A stretch of DNA of 64,000 nt from Hymenobacter sp. IS2118. GTDB lineage: Bacteria; Bacteroidota; Bacteroidia; Cytophagales; Hymenobacteraceae. Under the pieces are notes generated by a model. It was not told the origin of the DNA, did not search any database, and was given only the letters and a program-made list of their open reading frames with translations. The position numbers and the translations under genes were made by a program. Shown in pieces: positions 42,938 to 49,480 of this stretch. Within the stretch, counting starts at the first letter, position 1; every line of letters begins with the position of its first letter. The stretch is from the NCBI RefSeq assembly GCF_000715495.1, contig NZ_JNLX01000072.1, forward strand, positions 1 through 64,000, in the 5' to 3' direction.

Positions 42938-42968
42938 TTGTCGTAGCCTCAGGCAAATAGTACATTTA
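42938..42968 (+). promoter_or_regulatory. candidate promoter of the DinB-family gene
   Basis: TTG at 42938-42940 and TACATTTA at 42961-42968, spaced by 20 bp, fit the Bacteroidota -33/-7 promoter with one deviation. The ATG follows 31 bp later. Confidence 0.5.
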
Positions 42969-42999
42969 CTCACCACCCATAGTTTCCCCAAGCCACTTT

Positions 43000-43524
43000 A
43001 TGTCCGCCCCTCAACCCCTGGAAGTATGGCTGCGCGGCCCCCTGCCCAGCGTGCCGCCGCTGCTGCAGCCCGTGGCCCACGCCCTGCTGCAGGCCCGCGA
43101 AGAGTTGACTGCCGCCCTGGCTGATTTCCCGCTCGCGCTGCTCAACGAGCGGCCTGCTGGGGTGGCGTCCGTGGGCTTCCACCTGCAGCACCTGGCCGGC
43201 GTGCTCAACCGCCTGCTGACCTACGCCCGCGCCGAGCCGTTAACCGCAAGCCAATTTGCCGATTTTGATGCCGAAACCCCACCGCTGCCCCTCACCCTGG
43301 ACGCGGTGACCCGCCTGGTGCAGCGGTTCAACCAAGAAGTTGACGCGGCGCTGCAGCAGCTCGCCACCACGCCCGAAAGCAGCCTGGCCGAAGTGCGCGG
43401 CGTGGGCCGGGCGCAGGTGCCGTCCAACGTTGTTGGCCTGCTCACGCACGCGGCCGAGCACACCACGCGGCACCTGGGCCAGCTGTTGGTCACGGCCAAA
43501 TGGGTGCGAAGTATTAGTCAATAA
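43000..43524 (+). CDS. DinB family protein
   Basis: The 174-residue protein has the four-helix-bundle DinB/YfiT layout with three spaced histidines that can bind metal: HLQHLAGVLNRLL near the middle and LLTHAAEHTTRHLGQLL near the end. DinB proteins are often thiol-dependent transferases or damage-related proteins. The start at 43000 is the first ATG after a good promoter. Divergent from lysA. Confidence 0.85.
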   Translation: MSAPQPLEVWLRGPLPSVPPLLQPVAHALLQAREELTAALADFPLALLNERPAGVASVGFHLQHLAGVLNRLLTYARAEPLTASQFADFDAETPPLPLTLDAVTRLVQRFNQEVDAALQQLATTPESSLAEVRGVGRAQVPSNVVGLLTHAAEHTTRHLGQLLVTAKWVRSISQ

Positions 43525-43540
43525 GACTGCAGTCAATAGC

Positions 43541-44632
43541 TTATCGCGAGCCGGCGGCGGCCTGCATCCGCGGCTTGCCCCGCTCATACTGCACCGGCCA
43601 GGGCATTTCGGCGCCCAGCTCGTGCGCTGCAAGCAGCGGGAAGTAGGGCTCGCGCAGGAACTCGCGGGCCAGCAGCACCAGGTCGGCCTGGCCGTTGGCC
43701 AGCACGGCTTCGGCCTCGGCGGGCGTGGTGATGAGGCCCACGGCCCCGGTCAGAATACCCGCCTCGGCCTTGATGCGCTCGGCAAACTCCACCTGGTAGC
43801 CGGGGCCCACGGGAATGGGTGCTTTGGGCACGTTGCCGCCCGTGGAGCAGTCAATAAGGTCGACGCCGCGGGTTTTGAGCAGCGCGGCCAGCTGTACGGA
43901 TTCGTCGGCGTTCCAGCCGCCTTCGGTCCAGTCGGTGGCCGAAATCCGCACGAGGAGGGGCAGGTTTTCGGGCCACACCTCGCGGGTGGCGGCCGTTACC
44001 TCCAGCAGCAGGCGAATGCGGTTTTCGAAGGAGCCACCGTACGCATCGGTGCGGTGGTTGCTGAGCGGCGACAGAAACTCGTGCAGCAGGTAGCCGTGCG
44101 CCGCGTGCAGCTCAACAACTTGGAAGCCCGCCGCCAGCGAGCGGGCCGCCGCCGCCCGGAAATCGGCAATGACTTTCTGAATGCCAGCTGTGTCGAGGGC
44201 GGTGGGCTGTGCGTAGTCATCGGCAAATGCCACGGCGCTGGGGCCTACTACCGGCCAGCCGCCGTCGCTTTCGGGCACGACGCCCGCGCCTTTCCAGGAA
44301 GTGTAGGTGCTGGCTTTGCGGCCGGCGTGCGCCAGCTGAATGCCGGGCACGCTGCCCTGCGCCGTGATAAAAGCGTTGATGCGTTGGAGCATGGGCACGT
44401 GCTCGTCTTTCCAGATGCCGAGGTCGTCGGGGCTGATGCGGCCCTCCGGCGATACCGCCGCCGCCTCGCTAATGATGAGGCCGGCGCCGCCTACCGCCCG
44501 CCCGCCCAAATGCACCAGGTGCCAGTCATTAGCAAAGCCGTCGACGCTGCTGTACTGGCACATGGGCGACACCACAATGCGGTTTTTGAGGGTGATACCG
44601 CGCAGGGTGAGGGGTTCAAATAGCTTAACCAT
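43541..44632 (-). CDS. NADPH dehydrogenase, old yellow enzyme family (NamA/YqjM-like)
   Basis: The 363-residue TIM-barrel FMN protein starts LFEPLTLRGITLKNRIVVSP and MCQYSS, with the Cys typical of YqjM-type enzymes. It has GLIISEAAAVSPEGR, the substrate-binding HAAHGYLLHEFLSPLSNHR, and PLLVRISATDW. The C-terminal FMN phosphate site is AEAVLANGQADLVLLAREFL. It reduces alpha,beta-unsaturated carbonyls with NADPH. The stop is 17 bp from the convergent DinB gene. Confidence 0.92.
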   Translation of the reverse strand: MVKLFEPLTLRGITLKNRIVVSPMCQYSSVDGFANDWHLVHLGGRAVGGAGLIISEAAAVSPEGRISPDDLGIWKDEHVPMLQRINAFITAQGSVPGIQLAHAGRKASTYTSWKGAGVVPESDGGWPVVGPSAVAFADDYAQPTALDTAGIQKVIADFRAAAARSLAAGFQVVELHAAHGYLLHEFLSPLSNHRTDAYGGSFENRIRLLLEVTAATREVWPENLPLLVRISATDWTEGGWNADESVQLAALLKTRGVDLIDCSTGGNVPKAPIPVGPGYQVEFAERIKAEAGILTGAVGLITTPAEAEAVLANGQADLVLLAREFLREPYFPLLAAHELGAEMPWPVQYERGKPRMQAAAGSR

Positions 44633-44821
44633 GAAATTGCTGAAGGAGAATGCGAAGCTGACTTAACCGGTTTTTCGGCGGTTAGGTTTTGGTGGGAGCG
44701 CGGCGGGGCGTTCAGTTACGGGGCCACCCAATGACAGCTAGAGCCGCGCAAACGCGCCAAGAGTAGCAGCAGCCGAGGCCCCACACCGGGCTGGTAATGC
44801 CCCGGCAACGCACGTTCCTGC
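44633..44821. other. spacer between the OYE gene and the aromatic operon promoter
   Basis: No gene is supported. It carries the upstream side of two divergent transcription units. Confidence 0.5.
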
Positions 44822-44851
44822 TTGTGCTTTCCGGAATTCTGGCTACCTTGC
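44822..44851 (+). promoter_or_regulatory. promoter of the aromatic operon
   Basis: TTG at 44822-44824 (in CTTGTG) and TACCTTGC at 44844-44851 are spaced by exactly 19 bp, matching the Bacteroidota -33/-7 layout with one deviation in TAnnTTTG. Transcription would start near 44857, about 15 bases before the first leader ATG. Confidence 0.6.
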
Positions 44852-44871
44852 CATCGTAATCACGTTCCTCC

Positions 44872-44925
44872 ATGCTCCAGACGCGCTACTTTTTTGGCTA
44901 TTACTACTTCTACGCTGCCGCGTAG
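44872..44925 (+). CDS. aromatic leader peptide 1 (17 aa)
   Basis: The ORF encodes MLQTRYFFGYYYFYAAA. Eight of the nine residues 6-14 are Phe or Tyr (three F, five Y; codons 44887-44913). The stop codon is immediately followed by the antiterminator arm GAACGAGC (44925-44932). A ribosome that reaches the stop would cover this arm and let the terminator at 44965 form. A ribosome stalled at Tyr/Phe codons would leave it free to pair with GCTCGTTC at 44971-44978. This is the classical logic of translation-coupled attenuation. It precedes pheA, an aminotransferase gene and tyrA. Expression of the peptide is inferred. Confidence 0.82.
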   Translation: MLQTRYFFGYYYFYAAA

Positions 44926-44997
44926 AACGAGCCGCTGTTTGTAGCTAATCCAACAAACTTCTCCAGCGCCGCTCGTTCTCCGAGTCGGCGCTTTTTT
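44925..44997 (+). promoter_or_regulatory. attenuator 1: antiterminator and intrinsic terminator
   Basis: Terminator: AGCGCCG (44965-44971) pairs with CGGCGCT (44986-44992), with an inner CTCG/CGAG stem, and is followed by TTTTTT. Antiterminator: GAACGAGC (44925-44932) pairs with GCTCGTTC (44971-44978), extended by GTTTGT (44936-44941) with ACAAAC (44953-44958). The two folds share bases 44971-44978 and exclude each other. Confidence 0.82.
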
Positions 44998-45012
44998 AAT
45001 GCCCGTTTCCCA

Positions 45013-45096
45013 ATGCTACCCACGCAGCAGGTCTTTTTTTATTACGGCTATTACTGCTTCTACCCGAAGAGGCCGGCCCGCTGTTGCCAGTGTTAA
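45013..45096 (+). CDS. aromatic leader peptide 2 (27 aa)
   Basis: A second ORF starts 16 bp past the first T-run. Residues 8-17 are FFYYGYYCFY, again three Phe and five Tyr (codons 45034-45063). The tail is Arg/Cys-rich. The antiterminator arm GGCCCGCTGTTG (45075-45086) lies inside the ORF, 11 bases after the last aromatic codon. Stalling at Phe/Tyr leaves it free, while translation to the stop covers it. The similarity of the aromatic clusters suggests that the two leader units arose by duplication, although the rest of the sequence has diverged. Confidence 0.8.
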   Translation: MLPTQQVFFYYGYYCFYPKRPARCCQC

Positions 45097-45151
45097 CCAC
45101 CACACTAGCTGTCAACAACACCAGGGCCCCGCACAACGGAGGCCCTTTTTT
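45075..45151 (+). promoter_or_regulatory. attenuator 2: antiterminator and intrinsic terminator
   Basis: Terminator: AGGGCCCCG (45123-45131) pairs with CGG-A-GGCCCT (45137-45146), with one bulged A, followed by TTTTT. Antiterminator: GGCCC (45075-45079) with GGGCC (45124-45128), and TGTTG (45082-45086) with CAACA (45116-45120). The two share 45124-45128, so they exclude each other. Confidence 0.75.
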
Positions 45152-45168
45152 ATTGCCCTGTAAATCAG

Positions 45169-45257
45169 TTGCTGGTTGTTAGTTGTCGGTTGTCAGAGCC
45201 TCGATAATCAACCATTAACAACCAGCAACTAATAACTAACAACTGACAACTAACAAC
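45169..45257. repeat. inverted repeat of GTTGTTAGTTGTC words before pheA
   Basis: GTTGCTGGTTGTTA near 45169-45182 is complementary to TAACAACCAGCAAC near 45213-45226. Further TTAGTTGTC / GACAACTAA words lie on both sides. A similar word cluster occurs at about 33790-33845. The element fills the spacer between attenuator 2 and the pheA ATG and could form a hairpin in the mRNA. Confidence 0.65.
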
Positions 45258-45260
45258 ACC

Positions 45261-46139
45261 ATGCCCACCCACGTCTCCATTCAGGGTTTTCAGGGAAGCT
45301 TCCACGAAGTAGCGGCCCGGCAGTATTTCGGGGCCGGGCCGGCGCTGCTGCCCTGCGCCACCTTTGCCGCCGTGGTAGCCCACGTGGTGAAGGGTACCGC
45401 CGGGGCCGGCCTCATGGCCATGGAAAACTCGCTGGCCGGCAGCATTCTGCCCAACTACCTGCTGCTGGAGCGCCACGCCGTGCAAGTGACAGGCGAAGTG
45501 TATCTGCCTATTCATCAGCACCTGCTGGCCCTGCCCGGCACCACGCTGGCCGACGTGCGGGCCGTGCACTCGCACCCCATGGCCCTGCGCCAGTGCGGCG
45601 AGTTTCTCGACCGCCACTCACACTGGAAGCTGGTGGAAACCGACGACACCGGCCACAGCGCCCAGCTGCTAGCCGAAACCCGCGCCCCCGGCGTGGCCGT
45701 GGTGGCCGGTGCCCAGGCCGCCGAGCAATTCGGCCTGCAAATCCTGGCACCCGCCATTCACGACGACCCGCACAACTACACCCGTTTCCTGGTGCTGGAG
45801 CGCACTGATATTGCCCAAATCGACCCACGGGCCGACAAAGCTTCCCTGTATTTTTACACCAGCCATGCGCCCGGCAGCTTGGCCGCCGTGCTCACCCGCG
45901 TGGCCGCCCATGGCCTCAACCTGAGCAAGCTGCAGTCGTGCCCGCGTCCCAGTCAACCCTGGCACTACGGCTTTCATGCTGATGTGGAGTTTGGAGATAG
46001 CACTCAGCTGGAAGCGCTACTAGCCGACTTGACTGCCGTAACCGAAGAGTTGCGCGTGCTGGGCACCTACCGCCGCGGGCAGTGGACCACCGCGCCCACC
46101 GAAACTATAGCTGCCTCAGCAGCGGCGCAACTGGCTTAG
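45261..46139 (+). CDS. pheA: prephenate dehydratase
   Basis: The 292-residue protein has a prephenate dehydratase domain (about 3-180) with SIQGFQGSFHEVAARQYFG, the MAMENSLAGSILPNYLLL block and the catalytic NYTRFLVLER. A C-terminal ACT domain follows (about 195-270: SLYFYTSHAPGSLAAVLTRV then LNLSKLQSCP) that would bind Phe for feedback inhibition. It makes phenylpyruvate for phenylalanine. It stands alone, not fused to chorismate mutase; that activity is on the DAHP synthase protein three genes on. First gene of the operon, 109 bp after the second attenuator. Confidence 0.95.
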   Translation: MPTHVSIQGFQGSFHEVAARQYFGAGPALLPCATFAAVVAHVVKGTAGAGLMAMENSLAGSILPNYLLLERHAVQVTGEVYLPIHQHLLALPGTTLADVRAVHSHPMALRQCGEFLDRHSHWKLVETDDTGHSAQLLAETRAPGVAVVAGAQAAEQFGLQILAPAIHDDPHNYTRFLVLERTDIAQIDPRADKASLYFYTSHAPGSLAAVLTRVAAHGLNLSKLQSCPRPSQPWHYGFHADVEFGDSTQLEALLADLTAVTEELRVLGTYRRGQWTTAPTETIAASAAAQLA

Positions 46140-46144
46140 GAATC

Positions 46145-47338
46145 ATGACGACTACTCCCGAAACCCGAATGCAAGTGCCCGTAGCCAGCCGCCTGGCCCA
46201 CACCGGCGAATACTACTTCTCGCGCAAGCTGCGCGAGCTGGCCGCGCTCAACGCGGCCGGCGCCAACATCATCAACCTCGGCATTGGTAGTCCCGATTTG
46301 CCGCCGCATCCCAGCGTGACCGCCGCCCTCACGGCCACGGCCGCGCTGCCCACCGCCCACGGCTACCAGGGCTACCAGGGCACCCCGGCCCTGCGCGGCG
46401 CCATGGCCGAATTCTACCAGCGCCACTACGATGTGGCCCTCGACCCGGCCAGTGAGATTATGCCGCTGCTGGGTTCTAAAGAGGGCTTGATGCACGTGGC
46501 CATGACGTTTCTGGAAGCCGGCGACGCCGTGCTCATTCCCAATCCCGGCTACCCCACCTACCGCGCCGTGGCCGAAATATGCGGGGCCGAAGTACGTGAG
46601 TACGACCTAACGGCCGCTGCCGGCTGGCTGCCCGATTTGGATGCCCTGGCTCAAACCGACCTCTCGCGGGTGAAACTCATGCTGGTGAATTACCCGCACA
46701 TGCCCACCGGCACGGCCGCCGACCTGCCTTTCCTCACGCACCTCGTAGCCTTTGCCCGTCAGCACCAAATCCTGCTGGTGCACGACAACCCTTACGGCTT
46801 CATTCTCAACGAAACGCCGCCCGTTAGCCTGTTGGCCGTGCCCGGCGCCCGCGAGGTAGCCCTGGAGTTGAATTCGCTGAGCAAGTCGCACAACCTGGCC
46901 GGCTGGCGGGTGGGCATGCTGGTGGGCCGCGCCGACCTGCTGGCCGACGTGCTCCGCTTCAAAAGCAACATGGACTCGGGCATGTTCCTGGGCGTGCAGC
47001 AGGCCGCCGTGGCGGCTCTGGCGCTGGGCCCCGACTGGTTCTCGGAGCTAAACGCCACCTACCGCGCCCGCCGCGAGCTGGTGGTGGAGCTGCTGCGCGC
47101 CCTGGGCTGCAACCCCACGCCGGGCCAGGTGGGCCTGTTTATCTGGGCCGCCGTACCCGCCGACTTCGCCGATGGCTACGCTCTGAGCGATGCCGTGCTG
47201 GCCCGGGCCCGGGTGTTTCTCACGCCGGGCGGCATCTTCGGCAGCAACGGCAACGGCTACATCCGCGTCAGCCTCTGCCAGCCCGAAACGGTGTTGCGCG
47301 AAGCGCTGAAGCGGGTTCTTGTTGTAAATAAAATCTAA
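46145..47338 (+). CDS. class I/II PLP aminotransferase of the aromatic operon
   Basis: The 397-residue fold-type I enzyme has INLGIGSPDLPPHPSV, HGYQGYQGTPALRGAMAEFY, LIPNPGYPTYRAVAEICGA and the PLP lysine in ELNSLSKSHNLAGWRVGM. GNGYIRVSLC near the end has the carboxylate-binding Arg. From the operon it probably transaminates prephenate, phenylpyruvate or hydroxyphenylpyruvate with glutamate or aspartate. In the dipeptide NYPHMPTGT the position normally Asn-Pro is HM, a small oddity. ATG 46145 is 5 bp after the pheA stop; tight operon. Confidence 0.9.
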   Translation: MTTTPETRMQVPVASRLAHTGEYYFSRKLRELAALNAAGANIINLGIGSPDLPPHPSVTAALTATAALPTAHGYQGYQGTPALRGAMAEFYQRHYDVALDPASEIMPLLGSKEGLMHVAMTFLEAGDAVLIPNPGYPTYRAVAEICGAEVREYDLTAAAGWLPDLDALAQTDLSRVKLMLVNYPHMPTGTAADLPFLTHLVAFARQHQILLVHDNPYGFILNETPPVSLLAVPGAREVALELNSLSKSHNLAGWRVGMLVGRADLLADVLRFKSNMDSGMFLGVQQAAVAALALGPDWFSELNATYRARRELVVELLRALGCNPTPGQVGLFIWAAVPADFADGYALSDAVLARARVFLTPGGIFGSNGNGYIRVSLCQPETVLREALKRVLVVNKI

Positions 47339-47342
47339 TCAC

Positions 47343-48188
47343 ATGAACGTTACCATCATCGGTCTGGGCCTCATCGGCGGCTCGCTGGCGCTTAGCCTGC
47401 GCCAACACGGCCTGGCGCACCGCCTCGTGGGGGTGGAGGCCAGCGAGCCCCACGCCCGCCGTGCGCTGGAACTGGGCCTGGTAGAGGAGGTAGAAACCGA
47501 CCTGGCCACCGCCGTGCGTCGGGCCGATTTAATTGTAGTGGCCGTGCCCATGGATGCCATGGTGACGGTGCTGCCGCCCGTGCTCGACGCCGTGGCCGCG
47601 CACCAGGTGGTTATCGACGTGGGCTCGACCAAGCAGGCGCTGCTGGCGGCCGTGGCCCGGCATCCCAACCGGGGCCGCTTCGTGGCCGTGCATCCCATGG
47701 CTGGCACCGAGCATTCGGGCCCTGAGGCCGCTATGAACGGCCTGTTTGAAGGTAAAACCGTGGTGCTGTGCGACACTGCGAACAGCGACCCCGACGCCGT
47801 GCGCGTGGTGGAGCAGCTGTTTCAAGCGCTGCCTATGCGCCTGCTCTACCTCGACGGCGCCGACCACGACCTGCACACGGCCTACGTATCGCACATCTCG
47901 CACATCACCTCGTTTGCGCTGGCCCTCACGGTGCTGGAAAAAGAGAAGGAAGAACAGCGCATCTTCGACCTGGCCAGCGGCGGTTTTGAATCGACGGTGC
48001 GACTGGCCAAGAGCTCGCCGGCAACCTGGGTGCCTATTTTTCGCCAAAACCGGCTGAACGTGCTCGACGTGCTCGATGAGCACCTGCATCAGCTTCAGCA
48101 CCTGCGCGAGCTGCTGGCGAAAGAAGACTACCCGGCCCTCACCGAAAAAATTCAGCAAGCCAACCACATCCGCAAAATCCTGCCCTGA
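47343..48188 (+). CDS. tyrA: prephenate dehydrogenase
   Basis: The 281-residue protein has an N-terminal Rossmann domain (VTIIGLGLIGGSLALSLRQH) binding NAD(P). It continues with VAVPMDAMVTVLPPVLD, HPMAGTEHSGPEAAMNGLFE with the catalytic His, and a helical dimer domain with AYVSHISHITSFALALTVLE. It oxidatively decarboxylates prephenate to hydroxyphenylpyruvate for tyrosine. No ACT domain is present, so feedback by Tyr, if any, is by other means. It starts 4 bp after the aminotransferase stop. Confidence 0.95.
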   Translation: MNVTIIGLGLIGGSLALSLRQHGLAHRLVGVEASEPHARRALELGLVEEVETDLATAVRRADLIVVAVPMDAMVTVLPPVLDAVAAHQVVIDVGSTKQALLAAVARHPNRGRFVAVHPMAGTEHSGPEAAMNGLFEGKTVVLCDTANSDPDAVRVVEQLFQALPMRLLYLDGADHDLHTAYVSHISHITSFALALTVLEKEKEEQRIFDLASGGFESTVRLAKSSPATWVPIFRQNRLNVLDVLDEHLHQLQHLRELLAKEDYPALTEKIQQANHIRKILP

Positions 48189-48237
48189 CAACAGAACCAA
48201 TGAACCCGCCGTCGGCACCCGAAATGGCGCGTCGGTT

Positions 48238-48271
48238 GGTGTGGGAACGCGCCTTGGCGCTTTCCCACACC
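48238..48271 (+). promoter_or_regulatory. cruciform-like hairpin between tyrA and the DAHP synthase gene
   Basis: GGTGTGGGAA (48238-48247) pairs with TTCCCACACC (48262-48271), enclosing a GCGCC-TT-GGCGC stem. There is no T-run, so it looks like an mRNA-stability or processing element rather than a terminator. Confidence 0.55.
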
Positions 48272-48314
48272 GAATAACCCATTGACAGCAAATAATTAAA
48301 CTAACTCCAGTACC

Positions 48315-49397
48315 ATGATACCAACGATGAAATCCGCACTATTCAACCGCCAGCCCGACGACAAGCCCTTCCTGATTTCGGGCCCTTGCTCGGCCGAAAC
48401 CGAAGAGCAGGTGCTCGATACCTGCCAGCGACTGGCCGCCACCGGCAAGGTGCAGGCCCTGCGCGCCGGCATCTGGAAGCCCCGCACCAAGCCCGGCATG
48501 TTCGAGGGCGTGGGCACCAAGGGCCTGCCGTGGCTGAAAAAAGCCGGCGAGCTCACCGGCCTGCCCGTGGCCGTGGAAGTGGCCACCGCCAAGCACGTGG
48601 AAGACTGCCTGGCCTTTGGCGTCGATATTTTGTGGGTGGGGGCTCGCACGACCGGTAACCCGTTTTCGGTGCAGGAAATTGCCAATGCCCTGCGCGGCGT
48701 GGACGTGCCCGTGCTCGTCAAAAACCCCATTCACCCCGAGCTGGAGCTGTGGGTGGGCGCCGTGGAACGCCTGCAAAAGGCCGGTTTGGAGCACGTAGGG
48801 CTTATTCATCGGGGGTTTTCGAGCTATGGCAATACCGATTTTCGCAACGCGCCGATGTGGCACCTGCCCATTGAAATGAAGCGCCGCCTGCCCGAAATGC
48901 CGCTGCTCTGCGACCCCAGCCACATTTGCGGCCGGCGCGACACGCTGGCCGCCGTGGCCCAGCAGGCCCTGAACCTGGGTTTCGATGGCACGATGATAGA
49001 AAGCCACATCGACCCCGACAATGCCTGGAGCGACGCCAAGCAGCAAATCACTCCGGAAGTGCTGCGGGACCTGATTGAAGGCTTGGTGTGGCGCCACGAA
49101 ACCACCAACCAACGCGAGTTTCTGACCGCGCTGGCCAGCTTCCGCGAACAAATCAATCAGCTCGACGCCGAGATTATGCAGCTGCTGGGCCGGCGCATGG
49201 GCGTGGCCGAAAAAATTGGCCAGTACAAAAAGGACAACGACATTACCATCCTGCAAACCGCCCGCTGGAACGAGGTGCTGGAGCGCGCCACGCGCCAGGG
49301 CCAGTCAGTGGGCCTCACCACCGATTTCGTGGCCCAATACCTCGCCGCCGTGCACCTGGAATCCATCAACCGCCAAAATCAGGTAATGGAAGGCTAG
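48315..49397 (+). CDS. bifunctional DAHP synthase / chorismate mutase
   Basis: The 360-residue protein has a type I-beta 3-deoxy-7-phosphoheptulonate synthase domain (about 18-258) with FLISGPCSAETEEQVL, RAGIWKPRTKPGMFEGVG, LWVGARTTGNPFSVQEIA, CDPSHICGRRD and FDGTMIESHIDPDNAWSDAK. A C-terminal AroQ-type chorismate mutase follows (about 268-350: REQINQLDAEIMQLLGRRMG). It joins the first committed step of the shikimate pathway to the entry of the Phe/Tyr branch. The fusion allows prephenate to inhibit DAHP synthesis. Last gene of the operon, with a strong terminator downstream. Confidence 0.94.
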   Translation: MIPTMKSALFNRQPDDKPFLISGPCSAETEEQVLDTCQRLAATGKVQALRAGIWKPRTKPGMFEGVGTKGLPWLKKAGELTGLPVAVEVATAKHVEDCLAFGVDILWVGARTTGNPFSVQEIANALRGVDVPVLVKNPIHPELELWVGAVERLQKAGLEHVGLIHRGFSSYGNTDFRNAPMWHLPIEMKRRLPEMPLLCDPSHICGRRDTLAAVAQQALNLGFDGTMIESHIDPDNAWSDAKQQITPEVLRDLIEGLVWRHETTNQREFLTALASFREQINQLDAEIMQLLGRRMGVAEKIGQYKKDNDITILQTARWNEVLERATRQGQSVGLTTDFVAQYLAAVHLESINRQNQVMEG

Positions 49398-49408
49398 GGA
49401 ATTAAACG

Positions 49409-49463
49409 CATAAAACGGCCCCGTTCCGGCCTCCGAAGAGGTTGGAACGGGGCCGTTTTATGC
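49409..49463. terminator. terminator of the aromatic operon
   Basis: GCATAAAACGGCCCCGTTCC (49409-49428) and its perfect 20-base complement (49444-49463) form a long stem. A/T tracts lie at both ends, so it also serves the convergent TPR gene. Confidence 0.92.
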
Positions 49464-49480
49464 GCTGGCAACAAGCAGGT

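Noticed and set aside
41677..42999. Lysine riboswitch upstream of lysA
   Set aside because: The spacer to the divergent DinB gene is only 93 bp, and a -7-like box ends 5 bp before the ATG, leaving no room for a riboswitch.
48200..48277. Possible third leader peptide between tyrA and the DAHP synthase gene
   Set aside because: The 25-codon frame has no Phe or Tyr and the following hairpin has no T-run, so it does not fit attenuation.
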